A stretch of 64,000 nt of DNA. It comes from Volvariella volvacea V23 (taxonomy: Eukaryota > Basidiomycota > Agaricomycetes > Agaricales > Pluteaceae). The notes below the pieces were generated by a model, which saw nothing but the letters and a program-made list of their open reading frames with translations, did not search any database and had not been told where the DNA came from. The number at the start of each line of letters is the position of its first letter. The stretch's first letter is position 1. Of the stretch, positions 17,025-27,987 are shown piece by piece. Made by a program: the position numbers and the translations under genes. The DNA lies in assembly GCA_000349905.1 (NCBI GenBank), contig KB722737.1, forward strand, positions 1,999,359-2,063,358. Reading direction: 5' to 3'.

Positions 17025-17315
17025 TTGTGCTAGAATTTATACATGACTTGGTAGATTTGCTTTGCTGCTATATGTAGAATAGTACCTCTAATATTCGGAC
17101 ACAGTATAGTGTAGCGTTTTGTATCTAGTTGGTTGTTGTGCTTTCACTCGCCACCTTCAAGTTGACTTGAATGCCAAACGCTGCGCTGCGTGAATGAAAT
17201 TAAATTATCAATAGTCATAATGACTTGCACGTGCCCCGAACGGATCAATATGAAGTCAGTGATTTCAAAGTGGACTCGTATCGCATTGCGCGCGCAATAA
17301 TCCAGTCATAGCGCT
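17025..17315. other. Intergenic, INO80 3' region and helicase promoter
   Basis: 291 bp between two plus-strand genes; AT-rich 3' flank of INO80 followed by the helicase promoter. No gene seen. Confidence 0.4.
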
Positions 17316-20300
17316 ATGGCAAAAAAGAAAAAGCAATTGAAGCCCGTAGCAAGAGGTTACGCAGTAACGTCTATTCCAAAACGCCCTTCTTTGACTAACC
17401 TAGCCGCCGACCACAATGATGCCGAGGACACTAAAGCGTCAACAAGCCAGCCTACGGCAAATGAGCCAGCGAAAGCCCCAGATCGTGACGATTCTAAACA
17501 ACTCATCGATCCTACTATTCAGGACATCATGGAGAAATTGCAAGAGAAGACAGAACGTGAGATAGCAAGGTATAGTGTAGTTTACGTCTTCGTCTAGTTG
17601 GTCAACAGTAACAGCGCACGTAACAGATGCATTAAGGTCAGCATAGCATTTGATAGTGCGATCGACGCTGAAAGCTCACAAAACAGTTGATCAACGGCGA
17701 CTTGTGGGAGTATAAAGTTGCACCAAAACTTGAAATCGATCCCCACCTCGCGGAATCTATAATTGACCTTGGATTTGAGACGATTGGGGATGATAGTCCG
17801 TACCATTCACTAAACGAAACTCAAGGCTCTAATGCTTGTTGCAGAAGCACGGATACCCGTGGAGTCAGAGGAGAAATTGCTACTCAAGATCGGTGTGACC
17901 TACGGAACGCTTCGCCGACTAGGGTTTTCAGAAGAAAGAGTTACACAGTGCTTAGGGTTCATTGCTGGCATTGAGCTAGAAGATGCTTGGGACTGGGTAG
18001 GCAATGACTTGGTTCCTTAGAAACTGGCTCATAAAAGCAGCTTTACATGACTTGTAGCGAGACAGAACTTGGACAAATACGTCGGTGGATGATAAGAGGT
18101 ATCCTTCGATTCTTCCGGGCTGACTAGTTTTTCAGGTGTGGACGGATCGCCTTCTACTAGCCTACAAACTACAACTAGTACTATTCCGACACCTCGAACG
18201 CCGCATACCCCAGCTGAATCCACCGAGAAGTTGGTAGGGCAGCTTAACCCCCAGATGCATGAGTCCACACCTCCCGCCCCCTACACTTCACGACCTATCA
18301 ACGTTACTTCCATCCGGCATGATGGTGACTCGGAAGCAGCCATTGTGGAATATGTTCGAGCAAAGTTGGAGTTGCTCCTTCTCACTCAGAATCGCAACCC
18401 CACAGAACTTGAACTTGCGCAGATCGCTGCAGTCCAAGGGACCATATCGAGCATAAAAAACGATGTGTTATTCGACGAGGCGACTGCTGAGAAACAATAT
18501 CAGAGAGAGAAGGGAAAGCTTCGAGATGCTGCCTTACGTGCCCGCCTTCGAGGGGAATCAACAGACACACCACCCCAACCGCCACTTCCACAACCATCGA
18601 CACTCAATCCGGTTTCAGATGCTTTAGACGACGATGACGCATTGGGTGGTTTGTTTGATCGACCAGACGACACTATCCAAGATCTCGAATCAGGCTCTTT
18701 CATTACCATACGTGATCTAGCTATCCCCAAGAATTGGTCTGGTCATTTGCCTAAAGCGATGCTTCAAGAAGCTGCAGCGAATATAGATCGCTACGCTGTC
18801 GTCAGCTACGAGGTCATATCTGGCCAGAGTAGGGCAAAGCGTGCATCCGTCCAAGTTCGGTGGACAGCTGGCGGGACTGACAGCTGGAGAATGGAAGATG
18901 TTGCCTGCACAAGTTCACAACAAGCGGAAAACTACATCGCAACCATTGTTCTGCATGCCTTAACATATCCCCCCATCGAAGGTTTTCCACGTGGTCCTTC
19001 TATGCAAGTCTCCTTCAGGCTACTCCCTGCCACCTATCGCGATCTGTGGTACGAACTTGAGGAAGGGCGCAAGGCTAAAGAGGAGTTACACAACTCTCAG
19101 GTTTGGACGAACCTTCGTTCTCTCTTGAGTATTAAACTGCAGACACGGTCGAAAGTTCGCCTCTTCTCATACCCATACTACCTGCTCTCATGATTTTTAG
19201 GCAGCAATGAAGGAGCGCATTAACGAATATAAATTAGAAGCAGGCCCTCTGAAGTCCAGCGATTCTTTGGCCGATGCGGTCAACATCTTTGCCGCCAGGA
19301 AGTTAAATCCCAACTATATCGAAATGCTTGTAAGTGTTGACATGTCTTAGGCTTGCACCTGCTTATATTTCTCTAGGCATACCGCTCGACGTTGCCTATT
19401 GCCTCTTATCGGAACCATATAATAGACCTCCTAGACCAATGCCCTATTATTGTTTTGAGCGGCGAAACCGGGTGGTGAGTGTATTTGGGATCGGGGGGTT
19501 GATGTACCTGAATATTGAAGATTAGTGGAAAATCTACACAAGTTCCTTCCTTCATTTTGGAAGATAGATTAGCGAGGGGTCAGCCCTGCAAGATAATATG
19601 CACCGAGCCTCGCCGCATCTCTGCAATTTCGCTGGCCCAACGTACGTTGGACTATCTATTTTGTAGCTGACTTAACGCCTCACAAGCAACGTACCACAGG
19701 TGTATCAAGGGAGCTTGGCGAAGTTGCGGGTCAAGCTGGAAATAATGGTTCCTTGGTTGGTTATTCTATCCGCTTAGAGAACAAGGTCTCTCGTACAACG
19801 CGCCTAATCTATGCTACCAATGGAATTGCACTTCGCATGCTAGAGCGAGGTGATTCTACTGAGCAATTTTCCTTGGATGAAGTGACTGTACGTACCTCGT
19901 ATAAACACATATCCGACTCGGATCTTAAAAGTATTGAGATAGCATATAATAATTGACGAGGTGTGTTTGCTTGCGCTCTCTTTGATTCTTTATGTGTTCA
20001 GGTGAGCCCTAGGTACACGAGCGCACCATCGAGTCCGACTTCCTCCTCATTGTCCTGAAGTCATTATTGCAGCAACGACCAGACATCAGGTATGTCTGAG
20101 AACTCTTGCGTGCGCCATTAGTTCTGATGATTTGAGTCAGGGTAATTTTAATGTCTGCAACTGTCGATGCACAAAAGATATCTGCCTACTTTGACAATTG
20201 TCCCATGGTTCACGTCCCGGGGCGTACATTTCCTGTCGATGTATCCTACCTCGAGGATGCTATCGAATTGACTCGTTGGACGATTTCCGAATCTTCTCCT

Positions 20301-22661
20301 TACGCCCTTCGCGGTAAATATGCACAACTGAATTTACAATGGACTTTTAACACCCTTTTTCTGTAGGCAAAGTAGGACCATCTGCATTGGCGGAAGATTT
20401 AATGGACGATGACGAGGAGTCACAAACACAGATCAAACTAGAAAAGAAATACTCGGCAGGAACTCTCTCGACACTCAAGATCCTGGATGAACGCACGATA
20501 CCCTACGACCTCATCATCAGTTTATTGGAGCAGATATGCTTTGCTAACCCGAATTTGACACCATTTTCTGCAGCCATCCTTATATTTATGCCTGGTATTG
20601 GTGAAATCCGTCGAATCCACGATGCCCTGGCAACACACCCATCGTTTGGAAACGAAGAGGTATTCCAGTTGTATCCCCTTCATTCGACGCTGTCTAGTGA
20701 AAACCAGGCTGTTGTCTTCGATGTACCCCCCGCCGGTGTCCGCAAGATTGTCATTGGTATGCAACTCCATGAGAGTTTTGACTTGATCTAACACAGTCAA
20801 AGCTACCAACATTGCGGAGACGGGTGTCACAATACCTGATATTACCTGTGTCATCGACTCTGGAAAGCATCGCGAAATGCGGTACGTGGTGCAATAGAAT
20901 CGTGCAACAATTATTGAACCTAGCCCAGCTACGATGAAAAGAGACAGATAAGCCGTCTTATCGAGACGTTTATCGCCAAGAGCAATGCATTGCAGCGTCG
21001 AGGGCGAGCAGGCCGTGTACAACCTGGTCTGTGTTTTCACCTGTTCACTAAAGCTCGATACGATACCCGGGTGGGTGTGGACCCTTACGCCGTTGCCTTC
21101 AAGCTAATTTGAGTAGATGGCAGAACACCCCCTACCAGAAATGATGAGACTTAGCCTTTCAGATCTTGCTCTGCGTATCAAAATTATGAAAGTCAACCTT
21201 GGGTCGTCTATTGGCGAAATTCTCTCAAAGGCACTAGACCCTCCAACTACCGTCAATGTACAAAGAGCAATCAACGTGCTCGTAGAGGTATATCTAGATT
21301 GAGCACTCAAGGAAATCACACTGACTTTCCGAAGGTCCGTGCCCTGACGACCTCAGAGGAACTGACGCCAATGGGCCGATTATTGAGCAAATTGCCAACT
21401 GATGTCCACCTTGGAAAATTCTTATTAGTTGCAACTGTCTTTCGTTGTCTTGATCCTGCTCTGACAATAGCCGCTGCGCTGAATTCCAAGAGCATTTTCA
21501 ATAGACCTTTTGGCATGGAACAGCAAGCTGACATGGCCAAATCTATCTTTAAGCACGGTCAGTAGTCGGATGGCTACGATTCATGCATGCACATGTCTTA
21601 GTTCTATTCATAGATAATTCCGACTTCTTAACCATTCACAACGCATTTTCGAGCTGGCGCCGGGCGTTATCAAGTCACGAGAGCATATATCGTTTTTGTC
21701 AAACAAACTACCTCAATCATCAAGTGAAGTAGTCCCCATTTCCTCCTGTGCGGCTGCTAACAGATTATCAGAATTTGCAACAAGTTGAAGAGTTGCGCCA
21801 GCAATTTTTGAGGTATTTCCTGCGACGCTCTCATACAAGGATGGTTGTGCTCATAGAACCAGCTACCTCGCCGACTCGGGTTTTATCCGCGCAGATCCTC
21901 AACTCCTTCGCCAATTAAGTCGGTGAGATCACACATCAGCCACGATTTAGTACTGTCAACGATAATCAACACCCGCACCCTAGAGCCCGGTATGGTCGAA
22001 ATCGAACACACATTGTTACCGTTCCGGCCGAATACAACACCAACGCTTCGAGCACAGCTATATTGAGTGCTGCCCTTGCTGCTGGTTTATATCCCAACAT
22101 CCTGTCAATTAAGCCGGATACTGGGGAAATGCGTACCATCTCCAACAACCAGCCAGCATCCTTTCATCCATCTTCAGTCAACTCTAATAGAAACCCACTA
22201 GACTTGGGCGTCAATTTCATGTCCTATTTCACACTTATGTAAGTGACGTGCTATGGTTGGCTTCGACCTTATTTTTGAAAGATTTCCAGGCGTGCACGCA
22301 AACTTTATGCCTCTGAAGTGGGTCCTGCGGATAATCTTGCAATCCTACTTCTCTGTGGCGAGAGTGATTTCAAGGTAATATCTTCTCGGCTTATTCTTCC
22401 TCTGCGTGCCCACTGCTCACTCGATCATAGTTAATTTCCAATACTGCCTCAGTGGACCGTAAAATACGGTATCGAGTTGCCACTAAAACGGGCATTGCAT
22501 TGAAACTACTTCGCAACAATCTCAATCAGGTCTTTGAGCGGCAATACTCAGGGAAGGAGCTAACTGAAATACACCTCAAGTGGCAGCAATTGGCACTCAT
22601 GGTGCTCGGAAAGGGCAAAGCCACATCCAATCCCATTAAGCTAGCTAGTGCACAGAAGTAG
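17316..22661 (+). CDS. DExH-box RNA helicase of the DHX29 / YLR419w family
   Basis: Large DEAH/RHA-type helicase; animal DHX29 binds the 40S subunit and helps scanning through structured 5' leaders. Starts [17 protein letters not shown], typical of the family. Early exons give [19 protein letters not shown], then a UBA-like stretch ([15 protein letters not shown]) and [14 protein letters not shown] after splicing at 17998. Helicase motifs: GETGSGKST (I, split by an intron), TEPRRISA (Ia), IIIDEVHERT (II, DEVH), LMSATVDA (III), [12 protein letters not shown] (V), [12 protein letters not shown] (VI), then HA2 and OB domains ([22 protein letters not shown]). Over 15 exons; one uses donor A|GTCCGT. 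Identity as helicase is certain; DHX29 versus DHX57-like role is inferred from the N-terminus. Confidence 0.9.
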
Positions 22662-22784
22662 TAGCGAGCTCATAGACTAATATACGACCAATGTGTAAAT
22701 ACCCCAGCGGCCAATGGGATCCATGAGGCAGTGAAGCGCGAGTTATTTCACCTGAAATGTGGCTCAACATCGGAGGGTGGGGAC

Positions 22785-23371
22785 TCACTCCTCCTCATCT
22801 TCGTCAGCAGCACTACAAAATTTATGTTGGATTACGCTTTAACCAATTTGTACGTTTGGACTTACGCAATGTTGTAGAAGCGGAGTTGATAGTTGTCTTT
22901 TGAGGATGCAACGACTCTGCGAAGCAGTTAGGCTTCAACTCTATGGCGAGAAAGACGGGCACGGACCGGATCCAATCTCGGAGGCTGTTCTTCTTGAGGA
23001 ATTTCTTAGTAAGATACTTGAGGTATCGTTTTGAGAAGGGGACGTTGGATGTTACAGTAATCTTGTTACTACCTGAACAGACGGTCACAGGGGGCTCGGC
23101 TGAAAGAATGCTAGGCTCACCATCGCGGACGACCTTGACGCTGTCTCCAAGTTGTCCAGCTTTGCCCTCGACCTTGATGCGGTCGTGCAAGAATTTTTCA
23201 AAATCGGCGCCATCAAATACACCATCTGCCGCAGGCTTGGAGTAGTCGATAACAAACTTGTGCTTGGGGGTGGGACCCTTGTTTGCAGGAGCTCTGGGCT
23301 GTAACGATGGAGACCCGGTGAGCCTACTGAGAAGGTAACTCAGCAAAGCGACACCAGATCGAACTGACCAT
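22785..23371 (-). CDS. RPL22: 60S ribosomal protein eL22
   Basis: Large-subunit protein. Four exons (23371-23369, 23298-22967, 22916-22866, 22812-22785) sum to exactly 414 nt, 137 aa. The start codon is an exon by itself, directly followed by donor GTCAGT; exon 2 opens [20 protein letters not shown]. Core motifs: [57 protein letters not shown], then an acidic tail DEDEEE. A loop of some 15 residues ([15 protein letters not shown]) is inserted before KITVTS relative to animal eL22. It diverges from CBF5. Confidence 0.94.
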
Positions 23372-23544
23372 GGCTAATGATGTTGAGCGGCGGTGTTGAG
23401 CGGGGTTGTCGGTGGGTAAGTTTGTCGCAGGCTGGTGGGTTTTGTGTACTATACAGTGAGGGCGGCAGATACCGAAGTCACGGGAGGAGAAAGGCACGTG
23501 AGGAGGAGGGAAGGTGAGGGAAATTTTGGGGATGAGGAGAAATA
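23372..23544. promoter_or_regulatory. Divergent promoter, RPL22 / CBF5
   Basis: 173 bp between the start codons of two ribosome-production genes. The segment on the CBF5 side is purine-rich (runs such as GGAGGAGGGAAGG near 23500), a possible shared polypurine element; this is inference only. Confidence 0.45.
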
Positions 23545-25289
23545 ATGGCAGCACTGGCAAGAGGGCAGGTCGCGTCCGCGCAGCTTCAAGGCGACTACGC
23601 CATAAAGTCGACATCTGACACTCCACGGCTCGATACTTCCCAATGGCCCCTTCTTCTCAAGAACTATGACAAACTCCTTGTACGCTCCAGCCATTTCACA
23701 CCCATTCCCTCCGGGTCCAGTCCCCTCAAACGCGACATTACCTCTTATATAAAGTGCAGTAGTTCGCTACTCTGAGGGTATATTGTGCTGAGCCTCTGGT
23801 TCTCTAGATCAGGGGTTATCAACCTTGATAAGCCCTCCAACCCTTCCTCGCATGAAGTCGTTGCTTGGCTCAGACGGATTCTGCGTGTCGAAAAGACTGG
23901 CCACAGTGGTACTTTGGATCCCAAAGTTACCGGATGCTTGATAGTTTGTATTGATCGTGCTACCAGGCTCGTCAAGTCTCAGCAGGGCGCAGGTAGGCCA
24001 GTGACACCTTTCAACGGTCCCCACACTCATCGAGTCCCATACCACAGGCAAGGAATATGTTTGTGTTCTCAGGCTTCACTCCTCGCTTCCTAATCCCACA
24101 GCACTGCCCCGTGCCCTTCAAACGCTGACGGGTGCCTTGTTCCAACGCCCCCCTCTCATTTCTGCTGTCAAGCGGCAGCTACGTATCAGAACAATATACG
24201 AATCAAAGCTGCTGGAATTCGATGAAAACCGAAACTTGGCTGTGTTCTCTGTGTCATGTGAGGCAGGGACATATATTCGAACTCTTTGTGTCCACCTGGG
24301 TCTGTTGTTGGGCGTGGGAGGACATATGCAAGAATTGCGAAGGGTTCGCAGCGGGGCATTATCTGAAAATGATGACATTGTAACGATGCACGACGTATTA
24401 GATGCACAATGGTTGTACGACAATACACGAGATGGTGAGTGACCCATTCCAGACCATGCATGGGTTTGGACTGAAAAAAAAATGCTATAGAGTCGTATCT
24501 GCGAAGAGTCATCCGGCCGCTAGAGTGTCTTTTGGTGAACCACAAACGCATTGTAGTCAAAGACAGTGCAGTTAATGCCGTCTGCTATGGCGCCAAACTC
24601 ATGATCCCTGGTTTGCTGCGCTATGAAGCCGACATAGCTCTCAACGAAGAAGTTGTTTTGATGACGACCAAGGGTGAAGCTATTGCTCTTGCCATTGCCC
24701 AAATGACCACTGTCGAGCTCGCTACATGCGATCACGGTGTCGTTGCCAAAGTCAAGAGGTGCATCATGGAACGAGATACGTACCCACGTCGATGGGGCCT
24801 TGGTCCCGTTGCACTTCAGAAGAAGAAAATGGTCAAAGATGGAAAACTTGGAAAGCACGGAGAAAAGATTGAGGGTGTCACTCCTGCCGAATGGAGCAAA
24901 GACTATGTCGATTACAACCGGGATGAGGTACAGTTTCCACATTCGTTCAGCGTCTCTCTTTGCTAACTCCATGGCAGCCCCATGCTTCAAGTGCCACTAT
25001 CCCACCCGCAACAGATTCACTGGTGAGCACTGGGAGAGAGGAGGAGGTCCAGGAGGACACACAGGAGGAGAAAGGAAAAGAGAAAGAGAAGAAGCGCAAA
25101 CGCAAATCTGCAGGTTTGGACGCTGACGATATCGACGACGAAGAACGGAAACGACGGAAGAAGGAGAAAAAGGCGGCTAAGGAGGCGGCGGCAGCAGCAG
25201 CAGCAGCAGAGGAAGAAGCGAAGAGAGAGAAAAAACGTCTTAAGAAAGAAAAGAAAGCCCGGGAGGCCCAAGCAGCGGCAGATTCATGA
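23545..25289 (+). CDS. CBF5: H/ACA snoRNP pseudouridine synthase CBF5 (dyskerin)
   Basis: Catalytic subunit of box H/ACA snoRNPs, which pseudouridylates rRNA and snRNA in the nucleolus. Starts [21 protein letters not shown]. TruB catalytic motif [13 protein letters not shown] contains the active-site Asp; further CBF5 motifs are [33 protein letters not shown] and [11 protein letters not shown]. The PUA domain follows ([37 protein letters not shown]). After [10 protein letters not shown] the C-terminus becomes a Lys/Glu/Ala tail with a run of eight Ala coded by a GCN repeat near 25185-25209. About five exons. KKE/D-type tails are normal in CBF5 and serve nucleolar localisation. Confidence 0.95.
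25182..25209 (+). repeat. GCN/GCA trinucleotide repeat coding for poly-Ala in CBF5
   Basis: An imperfect run of GCG then GCA triplets, about eight alanine codons, inside the Lys-rich tail of CBF5. Such runs change length readily by replication slippage. Confidence 0.8.
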
Positions 25290-25553
25290 ACCAAGTTTTT
25301 GCACTTGTATTGTTTTGCATCCACGTATTTTCACTTCGTCGTCTCAAGATGGTGCCCTGATCTCAAGTAATGGCATTACAAAGCCAGGTACATGAACCAA
25401 AAAGTGTCTTGGAGAAAGAAAGAGACTCATCTAGAGTGGACTAAGAGAACGTACAAAAGTAACAAAGCAAAGTCTGTGAACCTCTGCATATGCCGAATAA
25501 TAAGTGTCCATGATGGCTTGAAAAGTAATAACAATCCCTGTCACAAGGATGAA

Positions 25554-27219
25554 CTACAGTAGAGCAGCAGCAACGAAGGCAGCAAAGGCAGCAACGCTCG
25601 TTGCGCCCAGTTTCAGCGACACAGCACCACTGTTATCGGCGGATTGTGTTGGCTCTGGGTCAGTGTTGGCAGCAGCGGCAGTGCCGTTGATCGCCTTGGC
25701 AACGTTTTGGAAGGCCGCAAAGTTGCGTTCACCAGATTCATCAGAGTTGATGGCGCTAAAGTACGAAATATGAGTTATGTAGTATGCGGAAAGATGGGGT
25801 GTACATACAAGACCATTCCTGCACCACAGTGGCTTTGAGGGTTGGGTTGACGGCACTGAGATACTTTTTAGAGCATATAGACGATTAATTTAAGGGGAGA
25901 ACTTACATATGCCCAGATGGGTGCAGTATCATTGACGGTAATGCTCCAGGTAGGGAATTCCGTAGCATCGGCAGCGACAGGAACGCTGCAAACTTGGTCA
26001 GAATCCGCTGGCGCAAGCCAGTAGAAGGCATGCACTTACAAACCAGAGTCAAAGCCAAGGACGCCGTTGTTGCTCAACCTTCGGCATGGATCAGCAAAAG
26101 TGGATTGGGTAACGGTGTGGTTCTTTTGACGGCTGATTGATGGATTATGAGCATTCAGCAATATCGGCACATGGATTCAGATACGCACAACTCGAAAACA
26201 ACAGTATCACGGGGCTTGGCAGAGATACGAGGAGGATCGAAGACCAATCCGCTAGAACCACCAACGACGACACGATGGACTTCACCCTCAAGAGTGACTG
26301 GAGTGGGGTCAGGGGAATTGGGGTAGGAAGTATAGGTGGTTGCCCAGGTTGAACTGTCCAAAGTGATAGTTTGGGTGACAACAGTACCCTGCGGTTCTGG
26401 GGGGATGGTGTAGTCACCGTAGGCAGCTGTCCAAACTGTGGTAGCAGCAGGGGCCGCCGATGCATCGTTGTTGTTATTACCATAGTCTCCACCATAGCCA
26501 TAGCCTCCACCGTAGCCCCCACCATAGCCACCTCCGTAACCGCCACCATACTCACCACCGGTAGTAGCACCATACTCGCCACCAGTAGTAGGAGTCGCCG
26601 CAGCTGCAGAAGCGGAAAGACTAGCACCGATGGCCAATGCAGCGTGTTGGAAATTAGCAAACGAGTTTGGCTCGTGATCCAGACCACAGTTCACTGCGAA
26701 AACCATTCCGGCGCCACAGTGGCTGTTTGGGGTATTAGCAGCTTGATTACAGAAAACCCAAATAGGGGCGGTCTATGGCCGGCTTGAGTACGTGTGGGTG
26801 GACAATGAATTCGACCTACATCATTAACGGTAATGGTATATGTGGGAAGGTGTACAGTTTCATTAGCAGGAACGGGGACGCTGTGTAACCGATCAGCCAA
26901 ATTTAGATCGGGATAGCCTATTGGTGGATAAGACTCACAAGCCAGAATCGAAGCCGCCCTCCTTGAAGGCGCAAGGATTATCAAAAGAGGACTGTGTGAC
27001 AGTGTGGTTTTTGGGATTGAAGTGGAAAACAACTTGGTCTCCAGGGTAAGCAGCCTAGTAGACGATGAGCACATCTAATCTGGAGCAGGATGTATGTATC
27101 CTCACGATGGCAGGAGGATCGAACATCAACTTTCCGCCAGGCGCAACTTGCACATCATGGATGGCGGCAGAAACAAAGGGCAACAAAGCCAGGCCCACAG
27201 AAGAAAGGACGGCGAACAT
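25554..27219 (-). CDS. Secreted tandem cupredoxin protein, probable GPI anchor
   Basis: Extracellular protein with two plastocyanin-like (cupredoxin) domains. MFAVLSSVGLALLPFVSA is a clear signal peptide. Domain 1 has NHTVTQSSFDNPC, WVFCNQ and SHCGAGM; domain 2 repeats them as NHTVTQSTFADPC, WAYCRQ and SHCGAGM. The conserved His, Cys, His and Met fit a type 1 copper site in both. Between them lies a linker with repeated GGGY units (about 26485-26590). The C-terminus has an Asn/Ser-Gly-Ala site followed by a hydrophobic tail (SVAAFAAFVAAALL), typical of GPI signals. About eight exons; each domain is cut at matching places, which suggests internal duplication. Related fungal 'extracellular serine-rich' proteins are wall-associated; function unknown. 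Confidence 0.88.
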
Positions 27220-27987
27220 CGCTAGCGATTGGAAAGGAGAAAAGGTAGTAAGGACAGAAGGAATGTGAGTATAGAGTACTGCTTGCGTCTAGCAAAGCAA
27301 GGGCGTCAAGAGAGAAAGAAAAAGGAAAAGCAAAGGAAGAGAGATGGAGANNNNNNNNNNNNNNNNNNNNNNNNNNNNNNNNNNNNNNNNNNNNNNNNNN
27401 NNNNNNNNNNNNNNNNNNNNNNNNNNNNNNNNNNNNNNNNNNNNNNNNNNCATTGGCTCCTGCCTTGGTCCATCAGCCCCATCGAGCTCATATCCCTTAC
27501 AACGCCTTCCATAGCCAGCTTCCACAATAGCCTTGTCTCTGTCACCCAAAATGTGCCGCACACAATCCCCTCCATTGTCTTGCGCTCAGCCAATCGCATC
27601 GTCCTCCGTTGGGCCATATGGCGCCAGCGCAATGTCAAAAAATTAACTTCGGATTTCATCGCAATCTCATCCCATAAATGGCAACTCTGGAATAAATGCC
27701 TCAGACACCGATCATTGGTTGTTGAGCAAGGCCTCCCAGCATCTCGGCCCCTGTCCACCTGCCAGGCTGTTCGTTACCATCAATCGCCCATCCTCGTACC
27801 ATACGCACACTCCTTGCCCATCATATAATATCATATACATAACTTATAACATTTGGACTACAAGCAAAGCAGTGCAGCTAGCGAGACAGCATCAAAGCAT
27901 CGACAAACAAATGTTGGTATCATTACAGCAACACCGTTCCCTGGTCATCAAGAAGGTAATGTCTAGGGGGCATATATACCTTGTCCA
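27220..27987. other. Intergenic region with scaffold gap
   Basis: 768 bp between the cupredoxin start and the stop of the SAP gene, with 100 N inside. Just before the gap there is a purine-only stretch rich in GAAA/GGAA (about 27308-27350). Frames crossing the gap are artefacts. No gene is supported, though one could be hidden by the gap. Confidence 0.5.
27351..27450. other. Assembly gap (100 N)
   Basis: Exactly 100 N, the conventional length for a gap of unknown size. The purine-rich flank may have broken the assembly. Confidence 0.99.

Noticed and set aside
26145..26687. Minus frame of 180 codons rich in Leu/Val
   Set aside because: Shifted reading of the GGGY linker and second cupredoxin domain; the other frame carries the conserved ligands.
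27229..27828. Frames running through the N gap
   Set aside because: Translated as X across unknown sequence; no evidence of coding on either side.
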